A stretch of DNA of 64,000 nucleotides from Thermoleophilaceae bacterium (GCA_030447875.1 JAUJOA010000004.1:106090-170089), one strand, 5' to 3'; positions 35,616 through 44,176 are shown, counted from the first letter of the stretch. Notes: generated by a model not told the origin, from the letters alone. Numbers and translations: made by a program.

Positions 35616-36039
35616 ATGCTGTTCGGGCAGGAGCACGTGCAGCGCTACATCGAAACCGACGGCGCCGAGGGACATGACTGGCAGGGCACGTCGGTCCTGA
35701 TCCTCACCCACCACCGGACGGCAGACCGGCGAGCGGCGCAGCACGCCCTTGATCTACGGCAAGCACCGCGACGACCACCTGGTGGTGGCCTCGAAGGGCG
35801 GCGCCGACACGCACCCCGCCTGGTACCTCAACCTCGAAGCCGCACCCGAGGTGCAGGTACAGGTGAAGGGCGACCGCTTCGACGCTCGCGCGCGCACGGC
35901 CACGGCGGAGGAGAAGCGCGCTCTCTGGCCGACGATGACCGAGCGCTGGCCCGCCTACGACGAGTACCAGCAGAAGACCGCGCGCGACATCCCGGTCGTG
36001 GTGCTCGAGCGAGCCGGAGCGCGCGGCGCTAGCGCCTGA
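35616..36039 (+). pseudogene. Deazaflavin (F420)-dependent nitroreductase/quinone reductase, one frameshift
   Basis: ATG 35616 is preceded by AGGAGG, a strong ribosome site. The first frame reads HDWQGTSVLILT; one extra base near 35712 must be skipped to enter TTGRQTGERRSTPLIYGKHR and continue through ASKGGADTHPAWYLNLEAAP to the stop at 36039. This is the Ddn family, which reduces quinones or nitro compounds with F420H2. Its position next to two other F420-type genes supports a shared cofactor. Confidence 0.78.
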
Positions 36040-36310
36040 GCTCGCCGGGCCGTTTGCCGCGGCCCAGCCCGCCGGCGTCCGCGGCGCCGATCAGTCCGGC
36101 GGCGGCGAGGACCCCCACGACGGTGCCGAGGAAGTTGAGCTCGAAGATGTCGCCGGTACCGATGAGGCTCGCGACGATCCCGCCGACAAGCGCCCCGGCA
36201 ACGCCCAGAAGCAGCGTGAGGCCCACGCCGATCCGTTGACGTCCAGGGACGACGAGCCGTGCGATGACGCCGATGACGAGTCCGATGAGGATGAGTCCGA
36301 GAATCTGCAT
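36029..36310 (-). CDS. GlsB/YeaQ/YmgE family stress-response membrane protein
   Basis: 93 residues from ATG 36310. Three hydrophobic segments (about 3-20, 29-50, 58-78) with GVIARLVVPGRQRIGVGLTL between the first two, the usual GlsB/Transglycosylase-associated layout; a short basic C-terminus follows. Small inner-membrane proteins of this family are induced by envelope or acid stress, but their molecular role is unknown. Its last codons overlap the convergent F420 reductase gene by 11 bases. Confidence 0.87.
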   Translation of the reverse strand: MQILGLILIGLVIGVIARLVVPGRQRIGVGLTLLLGVAGALVGGIVASLIGTGDIFELNFLGTVVGVLAAAGLIGAADAGGLGRGKRPGELRR

Positions 36311-36438
36311 GGGTCCTGTGTCCCCTTGATGGCGCGGCCGCAAACCCTGTCCAGCGCGAAGCGCGATGTCAGGAGCGGCCCCGCCGCGCCGGAGGTGCGC
36401 CTGTCTTCGGTCGCTCACCGGCCCGTGCGCCGATCCCC

Positions 36439-37045
36439 CTAGGCGACCAATTCCTCGAGCTCCGCAACGAGCCCTGACAGCTCGTCCGCCAGCGGTCCGG
36501 GCTTCAGCTTCTGGAACGCCCGCGCGAGCTCGCCGTAGTACCAGAGCTGCTGGTCTCTCGGGCTCTTGAAGCGACCCCAGAGCGCCTCGCCCACGATCCG
36601 GTAATCGCGCACGATCGCACGCGCGTTGTGGACCTTGTCCGCAAGCGACACGCGCAGTGCCTCGGGTGATGCCTCCGGGAGGTGGGCGAGGTACCTCTGC
36701 TTGCGAACGTCCCACGCGGGCTTCGGGTCCTGGTCGGTGTCCGAGCACTCGGCCACCACATGGGCAATGCGGGCGGCCTCTCGCCGTACCTGCGCCGGAT
36801 CTCGAGCAGCACCGGGGCGCCGCCCTGGTCTTCCACGGCGTCGTGGAGCAGCGCCGCGATCGCCTCGTCCTCTCCGCCGCCGTCCTCGAGGACGAGGCTC
36901 GTCACGGCCAGAAGATGCTCCTGGCGACGTAGGGAATCCCGGTGTCCTTCCGCCAGTGCTGGGAGTGCAGCTCGGCGGCGTAGGTCAGCGCGTCGGAGAA
37001 CCGATCGCCGAGCTGCGTCGGCTCGATGTCATCGGTCGTCGTCAC
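36439..37045 (-). pseudogene. HD-domain hydrolase, two frameshifts
   Basis: GTG at 37045 starts TTTDDIEPTQLGDRFSDALT, then HSQHWRKDTGIPYVA. A missing base near 36915 leads to HLLAVTSLVLEDGGGEDEAI and ALLHDAVEDQGG; another near 36785 leads to ARIAHVVAECSDTD, WDVRKQRYLAHLPEA and LADKVHNARAI, ending VAELEELVA. The HD and DK motifs are complete, so the joined protein would be an active metal-dependent phosphohydrolase related to the RelA/SpoT hydrolase. It begins five bases after the stop of the small upstream ORF. Confidence 0.75.
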
Positions 37046-37049
37046 CCAG

Positions 37050-37317
37050 TCACCCCGTGCCGGCTGGAAGTTGCCGCTTCCGCGGGACGAGCGTTCGGCT
37101 GGCCGGTGCTCGCGCGCGAGGCGCGCTTCGAATCTCCGCTGCGGCCGACTCGATCGACGCCACCACCGGTCGCTCGTGCATGACGCGCTCGTCCTCGGTC
37201 GCACGCAGGACGAGCCCAGCTCCTGCTTTCCGCTCGGTGTTCGTCACGACGATCGACGACCAGCTCGACCTGCCCGAGCTTCTGCGCACAGTCGTACAGC
37301 TCGTTGTAGTTCGACAC
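37050..37317 (-). pseudogene. Small unrecognised protein, at least one frameshift
   Basis: GTG 37317 begins SNYNELYDCAQKLGQVELVV; after a base change near 37255 the reading IVVTNTERKAGAGLVLRATE and RVMHERPVVASIESAAAE follows and ends LPAGTG at 37050. No family recognised. It sits tightly between the TPR-like gene (stop 37334) and the HD hydrolase (start 37045), so the three look like one operon. Confidence 0.5.
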
Positions 37318-37333
37318 GCCACCGCGCGCCGTT

Positions 37334-38044
37334 CTAGCCACTGATCGACCCGGTCTCGAGCAGTTCGTCGAGGAGGTCCGGCGCGTCCGTCTCATAGCCG
37401 CCGGCCTCCTCGAGCTCCATCGCCCGCTCAAACGCGGCGTGCGCCTCGCCAGCTTCAGCGCGCCCAGCGCCGCACACGCCTTCCCAAACCAGCACCACGC
37501 CCACGCGTTCGTCGGCACGAGCTCGGTGTAGCGGCGCAGGTGGCGGTAGGCGCCGTGAGGGGCTGGAAGTCCTCGAGCTCGAAGAGCTGTGTAGCCGAGC
37601 CCGTAGTGGGCCATCATGTCGCCACACTCGAGGCATGCGCGCCAGTAGCCGGCGGCTTCCTCCCCGTCTTCGCCGAGGGCGGCATGGAAGTACACGCGGT
37701 TCATCGTGAGCTCGTCGATTCGCGCGCAGCTCGGCGCGCACGGCGAGCACGATCTCGCCCGCCGTGGCGCCGAGGACAGCCCGAACAGCGGCGCGTCGAA
37801 CCGAAGCCCGCGCCAGATCTCCGCGTGCTCCTCGGCGTCCACGTCGAAGCTCGGCAGATCGAGGGTCTCGAAGCCGATCACTCGGCCGCCCGGCTCGTCG
37901 AGGCAGTAGCGGAACTGATCGCTCAGATACCTGAAGATGGTCCTCGGGCGTGCGGAACCCGTCGACCACGCGCCCGTACTCGAGCGCCGAGAGGAAGTCG
38001 GAGCCGCCGACCTCGCGGCTGATGAAGAGAGGAATTCGAGTCAC
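37334..38044 (-). pseudogene. TPR-like protein, several frameshifts
   Basis: ATG 38044 gives IPLFISREVGGSDFLSALEY then GRVVDGFRTPEDHLQ; subsequent pieces in other frames give IGFETLDLPSFDVDAEEHAE with IWRGLRFDAPLFGL, RIDELTMNRVYFHAALGED, YWRACLECGDMMAHYGLGYT, YTELVPTNAWAWCWFGKACA and, back in the first frame, AGEAHAAFERAMELEEAGGY ending SISG. The later repeats look like tetratricopeptide helices. Function is unknown. At least four frame changes are needed, an even net shift. Confidence 0.58.
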
Positions 38045-38144
38045 GTGAATCAGAGCGAGACTTCCGATCCTCAGTCAGAGAGGCCGCGCCGTCTCAAAGA
38101 TGTGCCGCTACCACGAGGTCTTGTGCGGTCATCGCCATCTCCCG

Positions 38145-38748
38145 CTACACGCCGGCGTAGCGCTCGGCGACCGTCTCCCAGTTGATCGTGTTGAACCAGG
38201 CGTCGATGTAGTTGGGGCGCCGGTTCTGGTGGCCGAGGTAGTAGGCGTGCTCCCAGACGTCGAGGCCGAGCAGCGGCGTCTGGCCGTCGATGACCGGGTT
38301 GTCCTGGTTGGGCGTGGAGACGATCGCGAGGCCCGTGCCGTCGTGTACGAGCCACGCCCAGCCGGAGCCGAAGCGGTTCACGCCGGCGTCCTTGGAGACC
38401 CGCTCTGAACTGCTCGAAGGATCCGAACGCGGTGGCGATCGCCTCGCCCAGCTCACCCGCTGGCTCCCCGCCGCCGTCCGGCTTCATGCTGCGCCAGAAC
38501 ATGCAGTGGTTGTACTGGCCGCCGGCGTTGTTGCGGACGGTGGCGCGCAGGTCGTCGGGCAGCTCGCCGAGCCTGGTGAGGATCTCCTTCGGCCGCACGT
38601 CCTCCCAGTCGGTGCCCGCGAGCGCCGCGTTGGCCTTGTCGACGTAGGCCTGATGGTGCTTGTCGTGGTGGACGCGCATCGTCGCCTCGTCGATGTGCGG
38701 CTCGAGCGCGTCGTAGGCGTAGGGAAGGTCCGGCACCTTGTAAGCCAT
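38145..38748 (-). pseudogene. Fe/Mn superoxide dismutase, one frameshift
   Basis: From ATG 38748 the SOD N-terminus is clear: [57 protein letters not shown]. Near 38405 the frame shifts by one base and then reads [39 protein letters not shown] and [11 protein letters not shown], stop at 38145. All four metal ligands (two His, DVWEH Asp and His) are present across the two frames. A real break in this gene would be surprising, so a consensus error is likely. Confidence 0.85.
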
Positions 38749-38875
38749 CAGCGATCGCTCATTTCGTTTGGCTCGGCGTTCGCCCCATCGTATGGGCACG
38801 CGTCGACCAGCCGCCCGGCGACCGCACGACGGTGCTCCCCTCAGCGGCCTCGGCAGCCGTGCGCCACGCCTGGGG

Positions 38876-39388
38876 TCAGGCCGACAGCCTCTGGGCCCCG
38901 TCCAGCGACTCCCTGCAGACGTACCGGAAGTGGGCGAGCCAGAACCTTCGCGTGGCGTCATAGGCCCTTCCCTCGGCCACCTCCCAGGACCCGAAGAGGC
39001 AGCGCTCATGGTCCACGGCCGCGAACCGGTAGCTGTGCAGGGCGTGAAAGCCGGGTGCGCTGACCTCCCAGGTCACGCGATCGTGTCGCTCGAACTCGAC
39101 GACCGTCGCGCTGGCCGGCATCTTGTAGAGGTAGGCGGGCTTGATCGGGTTGAACGCCCACACGAGGGTCGCCCCGTGGCGGAGCTCACCGCCCAGCACG
39201 CGCGCGCGCCAGAAACAGGAGTTCCACGCCGGCCAGCCGGCCACTTCGAGGAAGACCTCCCAGAGGCGCTCCACCGGCAGCGCGACCTCGACTGAGCCCT
39301 GGATGGGCAGGGGCGGCGAGGTTGCGATCTCGCCGCGGCCGCCGCTCGGCGTCCGCCCTCCAAACGCCGCGTCACGCTGGCCTGGCAT
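38876..39388 (-). CDS. SRPBCC family protein
   Basis: 170 residues. After a variable N-terminus of about 30 residues, SVEVALPVERLWEVFLEVAG begins a START-like beta-barrel that ends with the long helix FWLAHFRYVCRESLDGA. It binds a hydrophobic ligand in the family; the ligand is unknown. No frame problem here. ATG at 39388, though a later start near 39310 could also serve. Confidence 0.78.
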   Translation of the reverse strand: MPGQRDAAFGGRTPSGGRGEIATSPPLPIQGSVEVALPVERLWEVFLEVAGWPAWNSCFWRARVLGGELRHGATLVWAFNPIKPAYLYKMPASATVVEFERHDRVTWEVSAPGFHALHSYRFAAVDHERCLFGSWEVAEGRAYDATRRFWLAHFRYVCRESLDGAQRLSA

Positions 39389-39510
39389 CGGGGGCAGGAT
39401 ATTTCGTACGACCCCACGAACAGCCGGGCCGGGCCGCTGTCAAGGGCATCACCCTGACTTCGGAGTCGCTTCGTGGAGCTGCCGGCGACTTCGGCCGATC
39501 GGACGACCCT

Positions 39511-39662
39511 TCAGACGCGGACGATCTCCACGCCGGGGACATGATCGAAGTCCTGATCCTGTGTGCACACCGCCGCCCCTTGGGCGATCGCGGTCGTTGG
39601 GCGCGCCGGAGCTCATCGATGCCGATCGAGCTTCCTCAAGCGGCCTGATCCGGTACTCGAGG
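39511..39662 (-). pseudogene. PIN-domain (VapC-like) toxin remnant
   Basis: The minus strand ends with TAIAQGAAVCTQDQDFDHVP and GVEIVRV, then TGA at 39511, the last strand of a PIN nuclease. Upstream in a shifted frame there is IDELRRAQRPR, which fits the preceding helix, but the expected N-terminal acidic residues and the DxxIAA block are absent. No VapB antitoxin is seen. The stretch is therefore a decayed toxin end, between SRPBCC and DUF2277. Confidence 0.45.
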
Positions 39663-39708
39663 TCGACCGCCGCGCCGGCACCGGATCCGGCTCGTTACGC
39701 TCCAAGGC

Positions 39709-39978
39709 ATGTGTCGAAACATCCGTACCCTCCACAACTTCGAGCCGCCCGCGACGGACGACGAGGTCCGCGCGGCGGCGCTCCAGTACGTCCGCAAGGT
39801 CAGCGGCTCGACGAAGCCCTCGGCCGCAAACGCCGAGGCCTTCGATCGCGCCGTCCACGAGGTCGCCCTCACCACGGCGCGCCTGCTCGACGAGCTCGTC
39901 ACGGCCGCGCCGCCGAAGGATCGCGAGCTCGAGGCGGCGAAGCGCCAGGCGGCGGCCGCCAAGCGCTACGCGGCCTGA
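39709..39978 (+). CDS. DUF2277 family protein
   Basis: 89 residues from ATG 39709, starting MCRNIRTLHNFEPPATDDEV, the family signature. A cysteine at position 2 and the CRNI motif may bind a metal but no role is known. The rest is helical and ends in an Ala/Lys-rich segment. Common in actinobacteria as a single-domain cytoplasmic protein. Confidence 0.9.
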   Translation: MCRNIRTLHNFEPPATDDEVRAAALQYVRKVSGSTKPSAANAEAFDRAVHEVALTTARLLDELVTAAPPKDRELEAAKRQAAAAKRYAA

Positions 39979-40122
39979 GCTTCGCTCGCGGAGTCCGCTG
40001 AGAGCTCGAGCGGCGACCGCTCGCCGTGTCCGCAGCGCGGCGAAGAAAGCAGTCTTCCTCGGTCCAGTCGTAAAGAGGGCGTAGAGCAGGTGACAACCAA
40101 TCTCCGCTGAGAGGAGCCCTCG

Positions 40123-40623
40123 ATGTCCGATCGGACTCACGACCCCGTCCATCGCGCCCACTACTCGTTCGAGGCCGATGGAGAGAACCTGGTGGTGGAC
40201 ACGTGGCTCGAACCGGGTGGCGCGCTGCCCGAGCACCTTCACCCCAAGCAGGAGGAGCGCTGGTCGGTGCTCGACGGCGAGGTCCGCTTTCAGCTCGGGG
40301 CAACGAAGCGCGTGATCGGCCCCGAGGACGGAGAGATGATCGTCCCGCCTTGGACGAAGCACTCACTTGAGAGCGTGAGTGACCGAGAGGCCCACCTCCG
40401 CTGCCTCGCTCTCCCCGCCCTGGGCCTCCAGGCCTTTCTCGAGGACAGCGCCGCGGCCGCCCGCGAGGGCCTCTTCATGCGCGGCGGCATCCCGCGAAGC
40501 CCTCGGGGCGCGCGCTGGGCGGCGAGCTTTCTGAAGCGCTATCGCGAGGACGTGGTGGTGTCGTTTCCGCCGCCGATCGTGCAGCGGGCCATGTTCGCCA
40601 CGCTCGCGCGCTCGAACGCCTAG
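40123..40623 (+). CDS. Cupin-domain protein
   Basis: 166 residues. The double-stranded beta-helix motifs are visible: EHLHPKQEERWSVLDGEVRF (two metal-site His and Glu) and GEMIVPPWTKHSL with the last His. A C-terminal extension of about 55 residues is helical. GAGGAG sits about seven bases upstream of ATG 40123. Family members are dioxygenases, isomerases or sugar-binding proteins; the reaction is not determined here. Confidence 0.88.
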   Translation: MSDRTHDPVHRAHYSFEADGENLVVDTWLEPGGALPEHLHPKQEERWSVLDGEVRFQLGATKRVIGPEDGEMIVPPWTKHSLESVSDREAHLRCLALPALGLQAFLEDSAAAAREGLFMRGGIPRSPRGARWAASFLKRYREDVVVSFPPPIVQRAMFATLARSNA

Positions 40624-40749
40624 ACGCCGGTCGGCGGGGACCCGGCGCCGGCCTCGTCAGCCCGCCCCGACACCGCATCGTCGTCGGACGGGCGTCAACG
40701 GAAGAACGGACGCGAAGGCCTCGAAGCGATCGGGTCTGACCCGCCGCCG

Positions 40750-41712
40750 TTAAGGGGCGAGCTCGCCGACGATCTCGCCCGCCGGCCGGATGTCGCTGAT
40801 GCGGTCGATGCATTCGCCGGCGTAGAGCGGTCCCGCCTCGACGAGGTTCGGTGGGCCGTCGACGGTCGCCGCCGCCGGGCCGAACATCGGCCGGCTCGGC
40901 TTCTGCGTCGCCGCCACGCGAAGCTGCATCGGCACCGGCAGCCGGGCGAGGACCGGCGCGGTCGCCCGTTGAAAGACGCGCAGCCAGGCTGGACCGCGCG
41001 GGCCGCTCTCCAGCCAGCGAAGGGTGGCCGCGTTCGAGACCACGCGGTGCGGCGCCGGCCAGCCCATACCGAACAGCTCCGTGACAATCGTGTCGCGTGC
41101 GTCGGCCAAACGCGCCTTGTAGGCGGGGTGGCCGCCGCTCTCCTCGCTCATCAGGAAGCGCGTGCCGCAGACCACGGCCTCCGCCCGGGCGTCGAGACGC
41201 GCCCTGACGTCGGAGGGATCGGCGATGCCTCCGGCCGAGAGCACCGGATAGTCGTGTGCCAGCGCCCCACGAACCTGACCAAGCAGCTCGACCGCGGGGA
41301 CCGTGCCGCGAACGTGGCCTCCCGCCTCGACCCCCTGGGCGATCACCGCGTCGGCTCCCGCCTCGCGGGCCGCCAGGGCCTCCTCGACGGAGCCGCACTG
41401 GTGGATCCAGACCTTCGCGGTCCGGCGCTTCGGGCTGCCCCAGAAGGTGACCACCACGTCCGCCTCGGACGCCGCCTCGAAGTGAGCACGGCGAGCGAAC
41501 GGCAGCAGGAGATTCACGGCCAGCGGCCCGTCGCTCAGCCGGCGGGCCGCGGAGATCTCCCTCCTCAGATCGCCGGGAGCGAGGAACCCGATCGTGCCCA
41601 GGCCGCCGCTAGCCGAGACGGTCGCGGCGAGCTCATGTCCCGCAAGGCCGCCGCCCATGCCGGCCTGAACGACCGGCAGCTCCACCCCGAGTCGCTCCAG
41701 GAGCGCGCCCAC
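40750..41712 (-). CDS. Nitronate monooxygenase family protein
   Basis: 320-residue FMN TIM-barrel enzyme of the 2-nitropropane dioxygenase family. Blocks: LPVVQAGMGGGLAGHELAAT, ASGGLGTIGFLAPGDL, IAQGVEAGGHVRGTVPA with the active-site histidine, LSAGGIADPSDV and the phosphate site AVVCGTRFLMSEE. It oxidises alkyl nitronates or acts as an enoyl reductase-like flavoenzyme. ATG at 41712, converging on cupin. Confidence 0.9.
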   Translation of the reverse strand: MGALLERLGVELPVVQAGMGGGLAGHELAATVSASGGLGTIGFLAPGDLRREISAARRLSDGPLAVNLLLPFARRAHFEAASEADVVVTFWGSPKRRTAKVWIHQCGSVEEALAAREAGADAVIAQGVEAGGHVRGTVPAVELLGQVRGALAHDYPVLSAGGIADPSDVRARLDARAEAVVCGTRFLMSEESGGHPAYKARLADARDTIVTELFGMGWPAPHRVVSNAATLRWLESGPRGPAWLRVFQRATAPVLARLPVPMQLRVAATQKPSRPMFGPAAATVDGPPNLVEAGPLYAGECIDRISDIRPAGEIVGELAP

Positions 41713-41796
41713 GCCGTCAGTATCGCGTCCGGCGTTGCGCAGGAAGCGTCAAGGTCGATGGGTGCGCCATCACGCTATCCGCCGGCGAGCCCGTGA

Positions 41797-41985
41797 TCAG
41801 GTCGCGGCGGCGACCGAGAGCACCGGTGGCAGCCGCTCCGCGACCGTCGACCAGCTTGCGCCGGCGTCGCCCGACCCGAACACGCCCCCTGAGGTGGATC
41901 CGAAGTAGAGCTCGAGCGCCTGGCCCTCGCCGACCCAGTCGAACGCCTCGCGGAGGATCGTCAGATACGCGTGCTCCTGCGGCAG
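41797..41985 (-). pseudogene. C-terminal remnant of a BNR/sialidase-like protein
   Basis: About 60 residues, LPQEHAYLTILREAFDWVGE then YFGSTSGGVFGSGDAGASW and ERLPPVLSVAAAT, stop at 41797. This matches the last BNR-type repeat of actinobacterial exo-sialidase/photosynthesis-stability-like beta-propellers, but the other repeats are missing. It abuts the truncated gene at 41961-42128, so a deletion seems to have joined two gene ends. Confidence 0.55.
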
Positions 41986-42128
41986 CCATCGAGTTCCCGG
42001 AGAACGCCGGGCCGGCCCTTCAGCGCCATGGCTATGCCGCCGCAGCGCAGCTTCAGCTTGATCCGTTTGAGCTCGCGCCAGCGTTCCATGCCGCCGTGAG
42101 CGGCGATCGCTTCCTCCAGGAGGCTCAC
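41961..42128 (-). pseudogene. Truncated N-terminus of an actinobacterial hypothetical protein
   Basis: GTG at 42128 overlaps the upstream hydrolase stop (GTGA). It reads SLLEEAIAAHGGMERWRELK then LRCGGIAMALKGRPGVLREL, the beginning of a lipoprotein-like conserved family I know only from its AHGG...W start. After 38 or so residues the reading goes out of register (stop at 41961), where the BNR-like remnant begins. So only about a fifth of the gene remains. Confidence 0.5.
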
Positions 42129-42901
42129 GCCGCGAGGGCACGAATGTCGCGGGCCAGTTCGTCCGGGCGCTCCGACGGAAGGAAGTGCCCTGCGCCGGCG
42201 TAGACCACCAACCGCCCGCGGCTTGCGGCGGCGGCGGTGCGCTCGCCTTGCTCTACCGGGAAGAAGGGGTCCTTGTCGCCCCAGCCTACGAGCACGGGCA
42301 CGTCGAGCTCGCCGAGCGCCTGCTCCGTGGGGCGGTAGAGCTCTGACAGGTTGCGAAGCGCGTGAGAGAAGATCGTTCCGATCGCCGCGCGCTGTGCATC
42401 GTCGCCGAGGTAGATCTCCGTCTCGAGCGGCGTCGAGGAGCCTTGCCGGAGCATGAGCGCGAGTGAGGGGCCGGAGAAGAGCGCGCTGCCCGCCGCGCGC
42501 CCGACGAGCGGCCAGGTGACGGCGCGGATCGGTAGCGGGATCGGGGTATCGGGGAACGTGTTCGACGCGAGCAGTCCACACGAGCGGAAGAGGTCGGGCC
42601 GCTGCTGGCTTAGCGCCAGGGCGACCGGGCCGCCGAAGTCATGGCCCACGATGCACGCGTCGGTTACCTTCGCCGTGTCGAGCGCGGTCGCGAGGGCTGC
42701 GGCCTGGCGGTCGGCCCAGAGCTCGTCCACCCTGCGCGGTCTTGGACTGGCCGCGAAGCCGAGCAGGTCGGGCACGAACACCCGGTGGTCGGGCGCAAGC
42801 GCGTCCGCGACGCCCGCCCACACATTTGCTGATCCTGGGACGCCGTGGATGAGAACGACCGCGGGGCCGTCGGAGCCGGATTGGTGGAGCGCGAGATCCA
42901 C
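42125..42901 (-). CDS. Alpha/beta hydrolase
   Basis: 258 residues, GTG start at 42901. Oxyanion stretch LIHGVPGSANVW, then IVGHDFGGPVAL, where the nucleophile elbow is GHDFG (Asp, as in haloalkane dehalogenase/epoxide hydrolase), the acid at LVGWGDKDPFFP and the histidine in YAGAGHFLPSERP. This suggests a haloalkane dehalogenase or epoxide hydrolase type. The HxlR-type regulator is divergent with a shared operator, and may control it. Confidence 0.88.
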   Translation of the reverse strand: MDLALHQSGSDGPAVVLIHGVPGSANVWAGVADALAPDHRVFVPDLLGFAASPRPRRVDELWADRQAAALATALDTAKVTDACIVGHDFGGPVALALSQQRPDLFRSCGLLASNTFPDTPIPLPIRAVTWPLVGRAAGSALFSGPSLALMLRQGSSTPLETEIYLGDDAQRAAIGTIFSHALRNLSELYRPTEQALGELDVPVLVGWGDKDPFFPVEQGERTAAAASRGRLVVYAGAGHFLPSERPDELARDIRALAA

Positions 42902-42902
42902 T

Positions 42903-42941
42903 ACTTGACTTTTCTATACTAGGAACTAGAGTAAGTCAAGT
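42903..42941. promoter_or_regulatory. Divergent operator: 9-bp inverted repeat
   Basis: ACTTGACTT at 42903-42911 and its exact complement AAGTCAAGT at 42933-42941 flank a 21-base AT-rich centre holding ACTAG twice. The whole 38-base gap between the alpha/beta hydrolase and the HxlR-type gene is this site, overlapping the GTG start of the regulator. Binding of the regulator here would control both genes. The AT-richness against the surrounding GC-rich DNA supports a promoter. Confidence 0.62.
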
Positions 42942-43584
42942 GAAATCCTACGACCAATTCTGTGCGCTGGCCAGAACGCTGGACCTGCTCGGGGAGCGCT
43001 GGACGCTGCTGCTGATTCGGGAGCTGCTGCTCGGACCGCGTCGCTTCACGGACCTCCTGTCTGGACTGCCGGGGATCGCGCCGAACCTGCTGAGCGATCG
43101 CCTTCGCGCACTCGAGGCGCAGGGGGTGATCAGCCGAGCGACCCTGCCGCCGCCGGCAGGCGCGCGCGTCTATGAGCTGACCGAGCGTGGCCGGCGGTTA
43201 CAGCCCGCGGTGCTCGAGCTCGCGCGGTGGGGAATGGACCCGATGGAACCGCCGCGGCCGCACGAGGATCGCCAGCCGGGGTGGTACGCGGTCGCTCTGC
43301 AAGCTGCCTTCAGGCCGGAGCTGGCGCGCGGTCTCGAGGAGATCTACGCCTTCGTCGTCGACGATGTGGCTTTCCATCTCGAAGTCGCCGACGGCGCGGC
43401 ACACGCCCGATACGGCGCTCCCCAGGCAGCTGCGTTCGTGCTCCGGACGTCCCTCGAGAACCTCCTCGCGATCGCGACGGGGACTCGGCCGCCCCACCGT
43501 TCAGAGCTCGAGGGAAGCGCCGCCGCCTTCCGGCGCTTCAAACGGCTCTTCCCGCTGCCCGAACCTGCAGCCGCGGCCGCCTAG
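42940..43584 (+). CDS. HxlR-type winged-helix transcriptional regulator
   Basis: 214 residues, GTG start at 42940. Residues about 8-95 form the HxlR winged helix: CALARTLDLLGERWTLLLIR, ELLLGPRRFTDLLSGLPGI, PNLLSDRLRALEAQGVI. A C-terminal domain of about 110 residues (sterol-carrier or SCP2-like in related proteins) may bind ligand. It is divergent from the alpha/beta hydrolase and shares the operator at 42903-42941, so it probably represses that gene and itself. Confidence 0.87.
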   Translation: MKSYDQFCALARTLDLLGERWTLLLIRELLLGPRRFTDLLSGLPGIAPNLLSDRLRALEAQGVISRATLPPPAGARVYELTERGRRLQPAVLELARWGMDPMEPPRPHEDRQPGWYAVALQAAFRPELARGLEEIYAFVVDDVAFHLEVADGAAHARYGAPQAAAFVLRTSLENLLAIATGTRPPHRSELEGSAAAFRRFKRLFPLPEPAAAAA

Positions 43585-43591
43585 CGCCTGG

Positions 43592-44176
43592 CTAGTCCGT
43601 CTGCGCCTGCGTTGCGCAGCGCTTCGCCGTGCGTTTGAGCTTCACCGATAGATTGCCGGACCGGATCGTGCTCGCCATGGTCTGGAGTTGGGTCAGATCA
43701 TCCTCGGGACCTTTGATGACGTCGTCGATCAAGCAGGTGCAGTAGCTGTCGGCGTTGAGGCTGGGCGCCTCCGGCGCGCCTTCCAGCTGCCGTTGTGTGC
43801 TCTCGACGCAGCCGTCGATAGCGCCCGCGCGAGCCTCGGCCGCTTCGCGTTGAGCGGGATCGTCAACGCCGACGGCGGCAGCCCGGCGCTTCTCCGACTC
43901 TGTCTTGGTGTCGAGCGCTGGCGGAACGATCGCGACGGCCAGGACGACCACGAGGCCGATCCCGGCGAGGGCAGAGTGGCGACCGCCGCGCAGCGCGCGT
44001 ATCAGCAGGGCTGCCAGGAGACCGAGTGCGACGTAGCGGAACACGAAGCCGCGGCTTGCCCCCGTGCGGTAGGCGTCATTGGTGTAGGCCGAGGTCGGAT
44101 CCGTCAACACGAGCAGGAGGACCCCGACGACCAGTCCGACGAGCCCGCCTGCGAGCGCTGTGGCGGCACGACCCAT
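43592..44176 (-). CDS. Hypothetical membrane protein with C-terminal soluble domain
   Basis: 194 residues. Three hydrophobic segments (about 4-24, 44-62, 66-88) then a soluble part with three cysteines (DGCVES, SYCTCLID) that could form disulfides outside the cell. No family recognised with confidence. It converges on the HxlR gene, seven bases from it. In the 168 bases upstream lies a short plus frame ending RLSNPELILRLEAALSAA that I could not identify. Confidence 0.7.
   Translation of the reverse strand: MGRAATALAGGLVGLVVGVLLLVLTDPTSAYTNDAYRTGASRGFVFRYVALGLLAALLIRALRGGRHSALAGIGLVVVLAVAIVPPALDTKTESEKRRAAAVGVDDPAQREAAEARAGAIDGCVESTQRQLEGAPEAPSLNADSYCTCLIDDVIKGPEDDLTQLQTMASTIRSGNLSVKLKRTAKRCATQAQTD

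Noticed and set aside
41717-41989. 90-codon frame across the BNR-like remnant
   Set aside because: Shadow frame without family resemblance; the remnant in the other frame explains the sequence.
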